Assembly: GCF_023008585.1 (NCBI RefSeq)
Contig: NZ_CP095391.1
Location: 124,001 to 188,000 of the forward strand
Direction of reading: 5' to 3'
DNA: 64,000 nt
DNA from: Natribaculum breve
Lineage (GTDB): Archaea; Halobacteriota; Halobacteria; Halobacteriales; Natrialbaceae
The position numbers were made by a program, and so were the translations under genes. This document shows positions 1-9,188 of this stretch, piece by piece; positions within the stretch are counted from its first letter, which is position 1, and each line of letters starts with the position of its first letter. Under the pieces are notes generated by a model. That model did not search any database. It had not been told where the DNA came from and saw only the letters and a program-made list of their open reading frames with translations.

Positions 1-122
1 AAACCTTCCCGATTGTTCCTGTTAGATTCGTCTATCGGATCCCACGTTAGTTTTTCGGAACGCGCAACGCTGGCGACCGGAAGGGAGACCGTCAACACCC
101 CGATCGAAACGACGACAGATGA

Positions 123-302
123 TCAAGCGAATTCGGCGAGCCGCACCGACTGCGTCGTTTCGATCCACGCGAGCGGGTTTTCCGAGTCGTAGATCACGAC
201 ACGTTTGTCCGTCGTGTACGACTCGACCGTTCCGTCCGTTCTCGAGGTATCGTGCTCGCTTTTGCCGTCAGATTGGTCACTGCCGCCATCGGAGTCGGAC
301 AT
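123..302 (-). CDS. DUF7331-like small acidic protein
   Basis: A 59-residue protein starting MSDSDGG. The N-terminal half is rich in Ser, Asp and Gly and looks disordered. The C-terminal half contains VVIYDSENPLAWIETTQSVR, which I recognise as the conserved core (YDxENPLAWI) of small haloarchaeal DUF7331 proteins. No function is known for that family and none can be read from the sequence. An upstream ATG four codons earlier (position 314) would add MVNE; I prefer the inner start because family members begin with MSD/MSE-like residues. It is divergent from the enoyl-CoA hydratase, with about 120 bases between the two starts. Confidence 0.75.
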   Translation of the reverse strand: MSDSDGGSDQSDGKSEHDTSRTDGTVESYTTDKRVVIYDSENPLAWIETTQSVRLAEFA

Positions 303-391
303 CTCGTTCACCACGGAATACGATATGGGCCGCCACGTTATAATTCTGCCGCGGCCGATGTATCGACGGCGGTGGTCAGACTGACGGGAGA

Positions 392-399
392 TTTATACT
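392..399 (+). promoter_or_regulatory. TATA box of the enoyl-CoA hydratase gene
   Basis: TTTATACT lies 27 bases before the ATG at 426, the normal archaeal TATA spacing for a transcript starting at or just before the start codon. No strong Shine-Dalgarno is visible, so a leaderless mRNA is likely. Confidence 0.6.
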
Positions 400-425
400 A
401 CCAGACGTCCGACTGTTACCTGCTC

Positions 426-1196
426 ATGACGGAACACGTCATCTACGAACAGGAGAACGATGTGAGCACCGTTCGACTGAACCGGCCGGATAAACTGAAC
501 TCGCTTTCACTCGAGATGTGGGACGCGATTCCCGCGTACATTCGGCGGGCGCGCCGAGACGGTGCACGTGCGGTCGTCCTCACCGGAACGGGACGAACCT
601 TCTGTGCTGGCGACGACATCGGTACGCTCGACGAGATCGAATCCGAGTGGGACGTCCGCGAGTTGACCGAGACGGCCTTCGAGTGTTTCCGAACGATCGA
701 ACGGGCACCGATCCCGGTGATCGGCCTGGCGAACGGATCGGCGTACGGTGGTGGGTTCGAGCTCCTGCTCTCCTGTGACGTGACGGTCGTTCCGGAGGAC
801 GCTACGTTCGCGCTCCCAGAGGTGCAGATCGGTGCGTATCCGTTCTACGCGACCAAGCGTCTCGCACGTCTCATCGGAAAGCAACGCGCGATGGAACTGT
901 CTATCGCCGGTCGGGAGATCTCCGGAACGACGGCCGCCGACTGGGGTGTGTTCGCCCGTGCGGTTCCCGAAGACGAGGTGAGCGACACGGTCGACGAGTT
1001 GCTCGACGGCGTCCGCGACGGATCTCCCGGCGCGATCGACGTCACGAAATCGTGGCTGAACGCGAGTCTGCGATTCCCCGGTGAAGACGACGCCATGCGA
1101 AGCGGGTTCGGCTACCTCTATGCGGGTCCAGACGCACACGAAGGCGCATCTGCGTTCGTCGAGAACCGAGACCCGGAGTACACCGGGACGGAGTGA
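426..1196 (+). CDS. enoyl-CoA hydratase/isomerase family protein
   Basis: A 256-residue crotonase-fold protein, the usual length for the family. The two oxyanion-hole segments are visible: [10 protein letters not shown] (about residues 56-65) and [12 protein letters not shown] (about 103-115). E112 in GGFEL and E132 in ALPE are 20 residues apart, matching the spacing of the two catalytic glutamates of rat mitochondrial enoyl-CoA hydratase, so hydration of a trans-2-enoyl-CoA in fatty-acid or aromatic-acid breakdown is plausible. Exact substrate cannot be told. I chose the ATG at 426 because a TATA box sits 27 bases upstream and the N-terminal sequence then matches the family; longer readings from 252 have no crotonase homology. 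The neighbouring methylmalonyl-CoA mutase fragment suggests a former acyl-CoA locus. Confidence 0.88.
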   Translation: MTEHVIYEQENDVSTVRLNRPDKLNSLSLEMWDAIPAYIRRARRDGARAVVLTGTGRTFCAGDDIGTLDEIESEWDVRELTETAFECFRTIERAPIPVIGLANGSAYGGGFELLLSCDVTVVPEDATFALPEVQIGAYPFYATKRLARLIGKQRAMELSIAGREISGTTAADWGVFARAVPEDEVSDTVDELLDGVRDGSPGAIDVTKSWLNASLRFPGEDDAMRSGFGYLYAGPDAHEGASAFVENRDPEYTGTE

Positions 1197-1226
1197 CGCC
1201 CTCGCCAACCGTCGGGGTGGCGTCCG

Positions 1227-1662
1227 TCATCGCTCGAGAGCGTTCCCGCGAACGAACTCGATCGCGTCGTCCATGGCTGCACCGGGGCCGAACACCGCCG
1301 CGACACAAGCCTCGTAGAGGGCCTTTTCGCCCGCGTCGGGAACGATCCCACCGACGAGCGTCTCCTCGAACGCGTCGGACTCTTTCAGCCATCGGCGATC
1401 TTCGGCACGAGGGTATCGTGCGTTCCGGCGGGATCGAAATACCGAGGACGTCGACGTCCTCCTGAACCGCCGTCTGGACGACTTCTTCGGGCATCTCGTG
1501 GGGACCGGAGTAGACGACTTCGAACCCCGCATCGCGGAACGTGCGAGCGATGACGTGGGCACCACGGTCCAGACCGTCGAGTCCGACTGTCGGGATGAAC
1601 GCCCGATCGTCCAGACGACGCTACCAGATGGTCCCCGCTCTCGACGGACACACCGTGCTCAT
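1227..1662 (-). pseudogene. methylmalonyl-CoA mutase C-terminal (B12-binding) subunit, decayed
   Basis: Three reading frames on the minus strand together rebuild a cobalamin-binding subunit. From the 5' end: MSTVCPSRAGTIW then a stop; [19 protein letters not shown]...[18 protein letters not shown]; a shift to [16 protein letters not shown] and a stop; a second shift to [18 protein letters not shown]...[10 protein letters not shown]. The family's DxHxxG motif, whose His replaces the lower cobalt ligand, reads DGLDRG here, so the ligand His is also lost. One nonsense codon, two frameshifts and a missing key residue make a functional product very unlikely. The reading frames are otherwise well conserved, so decay looks fairly recent. 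A working mutase elsewhere in the genome cannot be excluded. Confidence 0.85.
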
Positions 1663-1802
1663 CGGTGCCGCTGGATTCTTGTATTCGGCATTTCGGGCCA
1701 GTGGAGTCCCGCTCGAGGACTCGTTTGGCAAACGCTGTCTCCATTTCCGTACTGTCACCTACCGGCCGAAAACTGATATACCGTCGTTTCGTTTGTGTCG
1801 GT

Positions 1803-2240
1803 ATGCCGTTACTGGTACCATTCGATGGATCGACGCTATCGCAAGCGGCACTCGAGCGTGCAGTCGAGTTCGGCGAGTGTCTCGATCGGAACGTCGTCGT
1901 CCTGGCGGTCGTTCCGGAAGACGAACGGTATCTCGAAGATCGCTGGGGTGAAACCGATCCGGAGCTAATCGTCGAGCGACTTCGAAGTCGTGCCCACGAA
2001 CTCGTTCCAGAGGCGACCTTTCGGGTGGAACGGCCGACCGATCCCGAAGACGAGCCCTACGCCGACGCGACGATGAACGTAGTACGTGCGATCCGTGAAG
2101 TCGCTGGCGACATCGACGCCGACGTCGTGTTCGTCGGGAGCGAGAACGCCGGTCGCGTCTCGACGCCGGTCACGAGCGTCGGCGCGCCGGTCTCGGAGGA
2201 CCCTCGATACGACGTTCACATCGTCCGCCACGCGGAGTAA
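1803..2240 (+). CDS. universal stress protein (UspA family)
   Basis: A 145-residue single UspA domain. The N-terminus MPLLVPFDGSTLSQAALERA has the usual first strand followed by DGS. The C-terminal nucleotide loop reads FVGSENAGRVSTP rather than the canonical GxxGxxxxxxxxxG(S/T), so ATP binding is uncertain. The closest relative in this window is the USP at 41922, which has the same GS-N-GR variant loop; these two form a subgroup distinct from the ones at 20173 and 25829. A TATA-like GATATACC lies about 30 bases before the ATG. The downstream 1.5 kb is gene-poor. Confidence 0.88.
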   Translation: MPLLVPFDGSTLSQAALERAVEFGECLDRNVVVLAVVPEDERYLEDRWGETDPELIVERLRSRAHELVPEATFRVERPTDPEDEPYADATMNVVRAIREVAGDIDADVVFVGSENAGRVSTPVTSVGAPVSEDPRYDVHIVRHAE

Positions 2241-3783
2241 CGTGCCGTAGCCGGCTCCAGCGCTCGAGCCGACGTACCTTCGGACAGCCCCGCCAGAACC
2301 TGCCCGTTCCGCTATGGAATACCGGTACAGGACGAGAAGCGGCGGTTTTCGTGCACTCTCACGGCCCGTTGGGGCACAGACGTCCTCGAACGCGGCGAAC
2401 ACGCCGATCGCCGATCCGCGAGTCGACCGGGACGAGGTGCTCGTCGACGTGGCGTCGACGGCAGCTACCCATCGCGTCCAACCGACGAGCTACGACTCCA
2501 AAGGACGGTGCTAGATCTCCGACTACAGCTTTGCTCTAGCGCGGCGGTGCTGGGCGAGGATGGTAGAGCAAGTGACACCGTTCCCGAACGATCTCCGTCC
2601 AAAAACACGTCTCGAGGAGCACGACGCAGAGTGAGTTCTCTATCGTGAAACGATAATAAACTCGTGTATATTTATTATCTCGAGATCGATTTCGATACCG
2701 CCAACGTATGTATTTCGCATACTACTAATTTTATTGATAACTATGGCGGCCACGGACCGTCATTGGGCACTTTCGTGCTACAGTGGCCGGAATCGGCGAT
2801 ACATGTCGGTTCTGATACTATCGGACGTAACTGTGTGAAGATTCTCGCCACCCCGGGACGGCGAGAATCTTTCACGACTTACGTCCGGCAGTATGACCAC
2901 TTCGATGAGGAGAGTGTATGAATCGACTGAGTTGATACTGGAGAAGTAAGCCGCTATCGATTACGATTGGATGATTTGTGCCATACGAACCCGCTAAAGA
3001 CGACCCAGCTCAGGACGTCTCACTCGGATCGGGACGGAACGACGCCACGCAAACGACACGTAATTATCTGAAATATGTTATATATTACGGCCGCGTATTC
3101 GTCGTCGACGAGCGTCGTTCAGCGACTCGTCGACGGCAGCAGTTCCAATCTGTTACAAGTGTATTTATTCTGTATAGTTAGGGGACTCATCACCGAATAA
3201 TATTATTAACTACCTTATTTAGAAAACAAATTTCTAGTTTAATATATCGAGTGAAATTCTACGGATCACCCGACCTGTGGAAATTCATTCCGGCATCACC
3301 ACGACTGAGGACGATCACCCGTTCCACGTACGCTATTCCCACGTACCCTATGCGAATCCACGCGCGTTCGTTTGCGACCGATCCGTCGTGTTCTACCGTC
3401 GCCACCCACCGGAACACGTCAGGCCGATCTCGCTCCCTCGAGTCGGTTCACTTCACAGAATTGTGAGGCGGATGCCACGGGGTCGTCCGAAAATCAAAGA
3501 TTTCCGTGATCACGAGAATCGGAGATTCTCGAACGACCTGACCCCGATACCCCTCCTGTCGGAGCACGAGACGACTCCTCGATTCGCCGTCACAGCCCTC
3601 GACCTCGGGGCAAGTTGAAAACCGCTCGTGTGTCCGTCATGCACGACCTGTGTTCCGTTATAGGGAAATAGAACCTCACGTCGCGTATGCGCGGGGAGCC
3701 AGGGACGCACAGATCCAGACGCGTTTCCACTCGAATGCGAGCACGTCGACGTGATTCGCCTGTAGTGGCGCGGAGGTCGACGA
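2241..3783. other. gene-poor region
   Basis: No gene I can support in 1.5 kb apart from the 74-bp MITE at 2818. Open frames here are short, overlap on both strands and resemble nothing I know. Around 2420 the plus strand reads DRDEVLVDVAST, which faintly recalls the N-terminus of medium-chain dehydrogenases and could be a remnant. The stretch 3000-3250 is A+T-rich. The composition suggests decayed accessory DNA. Confidence 0.5.
2818..2891. repeat. 74-bp TA-flanked MITE, copy 1
   Basis: A nearly full palindrome beginning CTATCGGACGTAA and ending TTACGTCCGGCAG, flanked by TA on both sides. The centre is a hairpin, GATTCTCGCC / GGCGAGAATC. The 74 bases are identical to 47262-47335. Its ends (CTGCCGGACGTAAGT read inward from the right) resemble the end CTCACGGACATAAGT of the IS630-type element at 17873, so it is probably an IS630-derived non-autonomous element. 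No coding capacity. Confidence 0.85.
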
Positions 3784-4197
3784 ATGCGCACTGACAGTCG
3801 ATTCAGTCCACAACGGCAGTTCGACGAGGCGGTAGCTGCGATGCTGGTCGGCGGCGAGTTGAGCCCCCGACCGTTCGATCGAGTTGCCCTCACGTGGTTC
3901 GAAGCCGTTGCACTCCTCGATACCGACGCCGATCGACTCCTGGCGTCGTCCATCGACGCCCCCTTCGGTTCTCGCCAGCAGCGCGAGCTGGACGCGACCG
4001 GAGTTGTTCCGACCGGTGGCTTCCTCCGAAACGCGGTGGGACGTCGTTTGGCTCCGTACGACAGTTATCGATCGAATGGAATACGACGTGCCCTGACCGA
4101 TAATCGCGTCTTTCGTCGAGTGTCCTGCGACGCCTGGGCCACAGAGACCGCCGTCGAGATCCTCGTGGTATCGACGTTTCGCACTCGTATCCCCTGA
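3784..4197 (+). CDS. hypothetical protein (doubtful)
   Basis: An open frame of 137 codons with acidic, Ala/Leu-rich N-terminal composition (FDEAVAAMLVGGELSPRPFD, LLDTDADRLLAS), as expected of a haloarchaeal protein. The second half is Arg-rich and less convincing. I do not recognise a family or motif. The opposite strand is open for 180 codons over the same bases, so this could be chance in G+C-rich DNA. It lies between a gene-poor stretch and a Tat-secreted protein. Confidence 0.3.
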   Translation: MRTDSRFSPQRQFDEAVAAMLVGGELSPRPFDRVALTWFEAVALLDTDADRLLASSIDAPFGSRQQRELDATGVVPTGGFLRNAVGRRLAPYDSYRSNGIRRALTDNRVFRRVSCDAWATETAVEILVVSTFRTRIP

Positions 4198-4316
4198 GAA
4201 CCCATAATTTACTTCCAATTTATCCTACATTATTAAAATTTATACACGTAACAATATGCCCCATTTACGTGTGATACACTCGAGGGGCTAGCCGTCCCCA
4301 GGGGGACTGAGAGACG

Positions 4317-4748
4317 ATGAGAAAATACGACGATAGCAACTCACGCCGTGAATTTATACAGAAAGGGGGCCTCGCAGCGAGTGCGCTCGCACTCGGGGTT
4401 ACGGCCACAGGTACCGCGACTGCACAGCAAAACGAGCGTGCACTGGTATTCTCGTACAACTACCTTCCAGAGACGGACTTTACCGTCGTCGGTCAGCTCA
4501 GGAAGAGTCTCACTGTCGACTTGCTCGAGGTCGACGGAGAGACGGTCGACGAAATCTCCCAGCCCGACGAGTGGAACGGTCACGTCATCCGATACGACGT
4601 GGACGGAGGAGCGGATGTAGCGGGTATCACTACCTTCCTGTTCTTGCAGAATCAGACCCTGGACAGCGGCGACACCGCGTCGACTTCCGCCGATGCATCG
4701 ATGTTCAGTTCGGATCTGAACCTTCTCGATACGTCGATCGACGAATGA
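4317..4748 (+). CDS. Tat-secreted hypothetical protein
   Basis: A 143-residue protein with a clear twin-arginine signal: SRREFIQKGG (residues 9-18), a hydrophobic stretch ALALGVTATGTATA and a probable cleavage after ATA-Q near residue 36. The mature part is about 105 residues, acidic, with two short beta-type runs (RALVFSYNYL, GITTFLFLQN) and no cysteines. I do not recognise the domain. It converges with another Tat protein at 4759, only 10 bases separating the two stops. An A+T-rich stretch (4200-4260) with TTTATACA-like sequence lies upstream. Confidence 0.75.
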   Translation: MRKYDDSNSRREFIQKGGLAASALALGVTATGTATAQQNERALVFSYNYLPETDFTVVGQLRKSLTVDLLEVDGETVDEISQPDEWNGHVIRYDVDGGADVAGITTFLFLQNQTLDSGDTASTSADASMFSSDLNLLDTSIDE

Positions 4749-4758
4749 ACTACACTAC

Positions 4759-5244
4759 CTACAGGAGGTTCAGCGGGTTCAGCATGTCGACGAACTCGAG
4801 GACGCTGTCTTGCGTGTACTTGATGACGTCGACGATGAGGTATTCCGTCTCGACGATGAGTTCTTCGGTGTAGACGATGCGATCTGCCATCTCGCCGATG
4901 CGATCGGCCATCTCGCCGATCTGATCTTCGGTGTAGAGAACGCCGTCGAGGCTTTCGAGGTACAGCACTTCGCCGGTCTCGTCGAGCACCATGACGACCT
5001 CGTCGATCTGACAGCAGCCGTTCGGCTCCTGGAACAGGTAGAAGGTACTCCCGTCCGGGAGCGGTGCGTAGATGAACGATTCACCGAAGTACGTCTCCGC
5101 GTAGGAGAACGTCGTTCCCGGTTCGAGTTCGAGTTCGTAGGAGTCGTCGGAGGTCTCGGCGCTGGCGGTGTTCGTGGCGGCGACGGCGGCTCCACCAGCG
5201 ACGGCGGCGGTACCGAGTTTCGAGAGCAGCGTTCTGCGATTCAT
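4759..5244 (-). CDS. Tat-secreted hypothetical protein
   Basis: A 161-residue protein starting MNRRTLLSKLG; the twin Arg and the following AAVAGGAAVAATNTASA make a Tat signal with probable cleavage after ASA. The mature part has an aromatic-rich beta region (TTFSYAETYFGESFIYAPLP), a CC pair in NGCCQIDE and an exact tandem repeat of IGEMADR near residues 111-124, then a hydrophobic amphipathic tail ending LNPLNLL. A start nine codons upstream is possible but puts extra residues before the Tat motif. The family is unknown to me. Convergent with the Tat protein at 4317. Confidence 0.75.
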   Translation of the reverse strand: MNRRTLLSKLGTAAVAGGAAVAATNTASAETSDDSYELELEPGTTFSYAETYFGESFIYAPLPDGSTFYLFQEPNGCCQIDEVVMVLDETGEVLYLESLDGVLYTEDQIGEMADRIGEMADRIVYTEELIVETEYLIVDVIKYTQDSVLEFVDMLNPLNLL

Positions 5245-5645
5245 AGTGAGTGTTCCTGCCCAAGTGACCATCGTAGTGTTGGGCTATATTGCATCGGATG
5301 TACAATACATGTTTAAGACTGTCGATTCACCGTTTCGAGGCCTGTTGTGTACATTATCGCCGGTATCCAGTGGCTCGGCTCTTTCGAATCGCCTCCCGAT
5401 CGCTGCTGTGTGGGCGATAATTTCGCGCGTGTGAAACGTGCGCTCGTCGTCTCTACTCGCCTTTCGTTCCGATCTAAAACCGTCCGTCTCGGGACCACCG
5501 TCAGTTTCACCGACCTGTTGTTTTGCAGAGTATTTACAATATTGTATATCTCGAGAGGTCGTGGCAATCTGGGAGACACAGACACACAGCGTTCCGCTCG
5601 AGTATACTCGCCGTCGGTTACAGGCGATCGTTACAGTGGACCGGA
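5245..5645. other. intergenic region
   Basis: About 400 bases upstream of the Tat protein and downstream of the VOC gene. I see no convincing gene. It contains A+T-rich segments such as TATTTACAATATTG near 5529 that could hold promoter elements, but nothing specific. Confidence 0.5.
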
Positions 5646-6272
5646 TCAGTCGACGCCGCCGACGCCACTCGAGGCGTCGGGGAGGTCGTAGGCCTCGGCG
5701 TCGATGTCGAGCTCCTCGAGTGCGGCCTCGAGGTGGCTGTCGTGGGCGTAGTCGGCCCCATCTTCCTCGCGGATGCGCTGGGCGGTCGCGAGCACCTCGC
5801 CGCGTCGATCGTCCGGAACGTCGTACTTGTCGGTCGAGAGTTCGACGATCAGGCCGTTGTTGTCGTTCGTGTACAGCGAGTGGAAGATGCCGCGGTCGAA
5901 GACGTTGTAGCCACGGCCGTCTTCCTCGAGCGCCGCCACGACGTCCTCGAAGTCCTCGGGGGCGACCGAAAACGAGAGGTGGTGGACGCCACCGACTGGC
6001 GTTCGCAGTCGGCCCTGATTCGAGGGGCGGTCGTCGCTGACGAACACGGTGAGGATGCGCCCGTCGCCGGTGTCGAAAAACAGGTGCGTCTGCGAGGGGT
6101 CGTCGAGGTTGGGCTGGCGCAAGACGAGGGCCATCCCGAGGAGGTCGCGGTAGAACGCGATCGTATCCTCGGCGTTCGATCCCCAGATCGTAACGTGGTC
6201 GGTGCCGGTCGTCCGAAACGGGCTCTCCGGGGGCGTTGCGGTGACGGGATATTCGGTATCGTCGTCTGTCAT
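5646..6272 (-). CDS. VOC-fold (glyoxalase/dioxygenase-like) protein
   Basis: A 208-residue protein with two beta-alpha-beta-beta-beta modules typical of the vicinal-oxygen-chelate superfamily. Module one starts TGTDHVTIWGSNAEDTIAFY (H26 as the usual first metal ligand). Module two starts VGGVHHLSFSVAPEDF and ends GLIVELSTD, giving the second His and the Glu ligand. This arrangement fits a metal-dependent glyoxalase, dioxygenase or related enzyme; substrate cannot be assigned. The Asp/Glu-rich C-terminal tail after residue 150 is extra to the core fold. Divergent from the SpoIIM-like gene, with about 170 bases between. Confidence 0.85.
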   Translation of the reverse strand: MTDDDTEYPVTATPPESPFRTTGTDHVTIWGSNAEDTIAFYRDLLGMALVLRQPNLDDPSQTHLFFDTGDGRILTVFVSDDRPSNQGRLRTPVGGVHHLSFSVAPEDFEDVVAALEEDGRGYNVFDRGIFHSLYTNDNNGLIVELSTDKYDVPDDRRGEVLATAQRIREEDGADYAHDSHLEAALEELDIDAEAYDLPDASSGVGGVD

Positions 6273-6445
6273 CGCCCCAGAGTAGTCGGCGGTGGTGGAT
6301 ATACCTGCCCCACGGCTCGAACTGCTGTCCCGACGTCTGCCGTCCGACTCGTTCCAGTGCCACCGTTGGTATCGTCGCTCGGCGAGGTTCTCACGACGGC
6401 GAACGCATCAGGAACGTGAAGTAGGTCGATCGCTGACGTATATGC

Positions 6446-7972
6446 ATGAAACTCTCTGCGGCCGTAACTGCCGTGGCCACGACGTTACGTCGCCGCCCCG
6501 CCGATCTCCTCCCGTTCTACGTGCTCGGGATCGCCGTGCCCGCGATCACGCGCGTCGGCACCTTCCTGGGGCTCGCCGTCGGCTACCTCTACCTCGAGAC
6601 CACCGGCCGACTCGAGACGGTCCGTGGGGAACTCGCGAGTCGCGACCTCTCCCCGCCAGATCCCGAGGCGCAACCGGAGGCGTTCGCCGAGTGGGCGGCC
6701 GACCTCGACCCGGTACTCGAGGCGCTGTTCCCGCCGGCCGTGGTCGGCATCCTCGCCGTTACGGCCGTCGTCACCGTCATCGCGGCTCTCCTCCTCCACG
6801 TCGGCGTCGCTGCTGGCCAGCTGGCCGCCTGCGACGCTCGCCTCCGCGACGAACGCGGACTGGCGGCGGGGATCGCGGGCGTTCGCCGCCACTGGCTGTC
6901 GTTTCTCGGGCTGTTCGTCCTCGAGGCGAGCCTGTGGATCGTGGCGGCGCTTGCGGCGGCACTGTTCGCAGGGGCAGTCGCACTGGCCACCGTCGTCCTC
7001 ACGGGCGAGACGGCCATCGGCGTCCTCGCCGCACTGCTGGGGTTCGTTCTATGGATCGTCGTCGTCGCCGTCGTTCGGGGCGTGTTCGCGTTCGCGCCCG
7101 TCGCCGTCGTCGTCGACGATGGCGGGATCGCCGGGTCGCTCACCGGAAGTCTCGGCTTCCTCCGGCGGCGACCCGTCGAGGCGGTCTTCTACTACGTGAG
7201 TGCGATCGCTGCCATCGTGGGATTTGCCGGCATCTTCTCGCTGCTTTCGGCTGGAAGCGCCGGGAGTCTCGGCTCGCTCGTCGTCGCACTCGTGGTGTTT
7301 CCGGCGCTCGACCTCCTGAAGACGACGCTGTACGGCGCATACCGGGGTTCGATCTCACCGCCGTCGTCACCGGATCGGACGTTCCGGACGCAACTCGCCG
7401 CAGGAGTCCGTCGCGGCTGGGCCGAACTGTCCACGTTCGTCCGTGACGCGCCCGGCGTTCACGTCGTCGCAGTCGCCGTCACAGTCGCTGGCTTCGCGAC
7501 GGGATGGCTGCTCGCCGGACCGTTCGTCGGCGTCGTCGAAACGTCGATCGCCGCCCGACTCGAGGGGCATTTCCCGCCCACTGCGGCGATCCAGCTCTTC
7601 GTGAACAACTGGACCGTCGCCCTCACGACGGCCTACGCCGGCGTCGCACTCGCCGTTCCGGCGGCCGCCTCACTGGCGTTCAACGGCTTCGCCATCGGGA
7701 TCTACGCCCGCCTCGAGGTCGACCTCCCCGAACTGATCGCGTTCATCCTCCCCCACGGAATCCTCGAGATTCCGGCGATCGTCGTCGCCGGCGCACTCGG
7801 CATCCACCTGGGCGTCGTCGCCTGGCGGACGATACGCGGGCGACTCGAGCGGTCGGTGGCCGCAACGGAACTGGAACGGGCGTTCTGGGTGCTCGTCGGG
7901 ATCGGGCTGGTGCTCGCCGTCGCCGCACTCGTCGAGGGATTCGTGAGTCCGTACTACTTCCGATTCGTCTAG
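6446..7972 (+). CDS. multi-pass membrane protein with SpoIIM-like C-terminal domain
   Basis: A 508-residue protein with about ten to twelve hydrophobic segments. The last third carries SpoIIM (DUF95) hallmarks: FNGFAIGIYARLEVDL followed by AFILPHGILEIPAIVVAGAL, where the PHGxxEIPA motif is characteristic. The N-terminal two thirds (residues 1-310) is a separate membrane region resembling the glycerophosphodiester-phosphodiesterase-like or DUF-type permease folds, not assignable. Archaeal SpoIIM proteins have no sporulation role; their function is unknown. The gene stands alone, convergent with the membrane gene at 7981 with 8 bases between the stops. Confidence 0.75.
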   Translation: MKLSAAVTAVATTLRRRPADLLPFYVLGIAVPAITRVGTFLGLAVGYLYLETTGRLETVRGELASRDLSPPDPEAQPEAFAEWAADLDPVLEALFPPAVVGILAVTAVVTVIAALLLHVGVAAGQLAACDARLRDERGLAAGIAGVRRHWLSFLGLFVLEASLWIVAALAAALFAGAVALATVVLTGETAIGVLAALLGFVLWIVVVAVVRGVFAFAPVAVVVDDGGIAGSLTGSLGFLRRRPVEAVFYYVSAIAAIVGFAGIFSLLSAGSAGSLGSLVVALVVFPALDLLKTTLYGAYRGSISPPSSPDRTFRTQLAAGVRRGWAELSTFVRDAPGVHVVAVAVTVAGFATGWLLAGPFVGVVETSIAARLEGHFPPTAAIQLFVNNWTVALTTAYAGVALAVPAAASLAFNGFAIGIYARLEVDLPELIAFILPHGILEIPAIVVAGALGIHLGVVAWRTIRGRLERSVAATELERAFWVLVGIGLVLAVAALVEGFVSPYYFRFV

Positions 7973-7980
7973 TGGCTCGA

Positions 7981-8454
7981 TCAGGAGTCGCCGAGTCGTC
8001 GAGGGCCCGATCGGACGTCGTTGGCGTCGTCGTCGGACAACCAGACGAACGCGGGCACGTAACAGAGCCAGGCGACGACGTACGCGCTTCCGATACCCAC
8101 GCTGCGTGTGTCGATGCCGGCGAGGAACCCATCTACCACACCGACGACGAGTACCATCCCGACTAGCACCGGGAGGGACGGGCGATCGAGCCAGTCGTAC
8201 ACGACTCCGACGAGCGACCCGACCACGTACCCGACGACGTACCGAGCGGACGCCGCGATGGCGACGTTTCCCCAGAAGAGCGCCGATACCGAGAGGCTGG
8301 ACTCGATCCCGAACGCATCGAGCAACGCCGTCGCGATCTCGTAGAACGACGCCTGGCTTTGCAGGAGACTCACGACTGCGAGTGTCGCAGTCAGCAGGCC
8401 AACGATACGGCCGGCGTTGACGCCGGTTCTGGCTGGATCACTCCGTTCGACCAT
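7981..8454 (-). CDS. small integral membrane protein
   Basis: A 157-residue protein with four predicted transmembrane segments: around residues 17-33, 58-72, 76-90, 92-110 and a short one near 120-142 (VVAWLCYVPAFVWL). Charged ends (MVERSDPAR at the front, DDDANDVRSGPRRL at the back). I do not recognise a family. It is convergent with the SpoIIM-like gene and lies downstream of the YbjQ gene on the same strand, 53 bases away, so the two may be co-transcribed. Confidence 0.65.
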   Translation of the reverse strand: MVERSDPARTGVNAGRIVGLLTATLAVVSLLQSQASFYEIATALLDAFGIESSLSVSALFWGNVAIAASARYVVGYVVGSLVGVVYDWLDRPSLPVLVGMVLVVGVVDGFLAGIDTRSVGIGSAYVVAWLCYVPAFVWLSDDDANDVRSGPRRLGDS

Positions 8455-8507
8455 ACGACGGGGAAGTCACAGCAACGTCCTTCGAGGGCGATCGGTACTG
8501 ACCCGAC

Positions 8508-8822
8508 TCACTTCAGTCGGACGGCAGTCCCGTACGCGATGACTTCCGACCCGCCGTTTGCGATCTCGGAACTCTCGAGTCGAATGTTGACGACGGCGTC
8601 GGCGTTCATCGATCGGGCGTCGTCGGCCATGCGCTCGAGGGCCTCGTCGCGGGCGTCGCTTAACAGTTCGGAGTAGGCTTTCAACTCGCCGCCGGTGATG
8701 TTCCGGATGCTCTGTGTGATGTCTCTGCCAACGTTGCGCGCTCTGACGGTGTTGCCTCGAGCGATACCGAGCGTCTCTTCGATCTCGTGACCGGGGACCG
8801 TTTCAGTGGTGACGAACTCCAT
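8508..8822 (-). CDS. YbjQ/UPF0145 family heavy-metal-binding-type protein
   Basis: A 104-residue protein of normal family length. Family marks: VTTETVPGHEIEETLGIARG at the N-terminus, NITGGELKAYSELLSDARDE in the middle and ADAVVNIRLESS near the end. Members form a small alpha/beta oligomer; the label heavy-metal-binding comes from family naming and is not proven. I chose ATG 8822 because longer readings to 8888 have no homology. An A+T-rich run follows the start on the upstream side, as expected for a promoter. Confidence 0.88.
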   Translation of the reverse strand: MEFVTTETVPGHEIEETLGIARGNTVRARNVGRDITQSIRNITGGELKAYSELLSDARDEALERMADDARSMNADAVVNIRLESSEIANGGSEVIAYGTAVRLK

Positions 8823-9188
8823 ATGAAAAATGTCTAAGTTAACAGTAGTTAAATTTTCCGCTCGAGTCGGACTATCACGGCGATCCATTCGTCTACGATC
8901 GATTTCGATCGGGAGAAGGTGTAGACTGGAACGACCGTTCTCCCCGCCTCGAAGACGAAGCCGATTCTGTGAAAAACACGACGCAGCACATCGTCGCTAG
9001 AGCACTGGAAGCGATGGAGAACTACTACGAGTACGGCGACTACAACCATCCTAGTCACGCCAAAGACGGCACGTACCCGCTTCGCACCAGCTCCACAGAA
9101 GGGGACGACCTCTCGCTCATCGGCGATGGTGACGTTCCGAATCAGAACGAGCAGAATACTTGTATACATTGTAAACATAGCAGACACC
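8823..9188. other. intergenic region upstream of a toxin-antitoxin locus
   Basis: About 365 bases between the YbjQ start and the antitoxin start. No gene I can support. The last 40 bases hold GTATACATTGTAAAC (9161-9175), an A+T-rich partly symmetrical element in the position of an antitoxin promoter/operator. Confidence 0.4.

Noticed and set aside
3676..4218. Open frame of 180 codons on the minus strand opposite a plus-strand frame
   Set aside because: Basic and Ser/Arg-rich without haloarchaeal acidity or any familiar motif; A weak plus-strand candidate covers the same bases.
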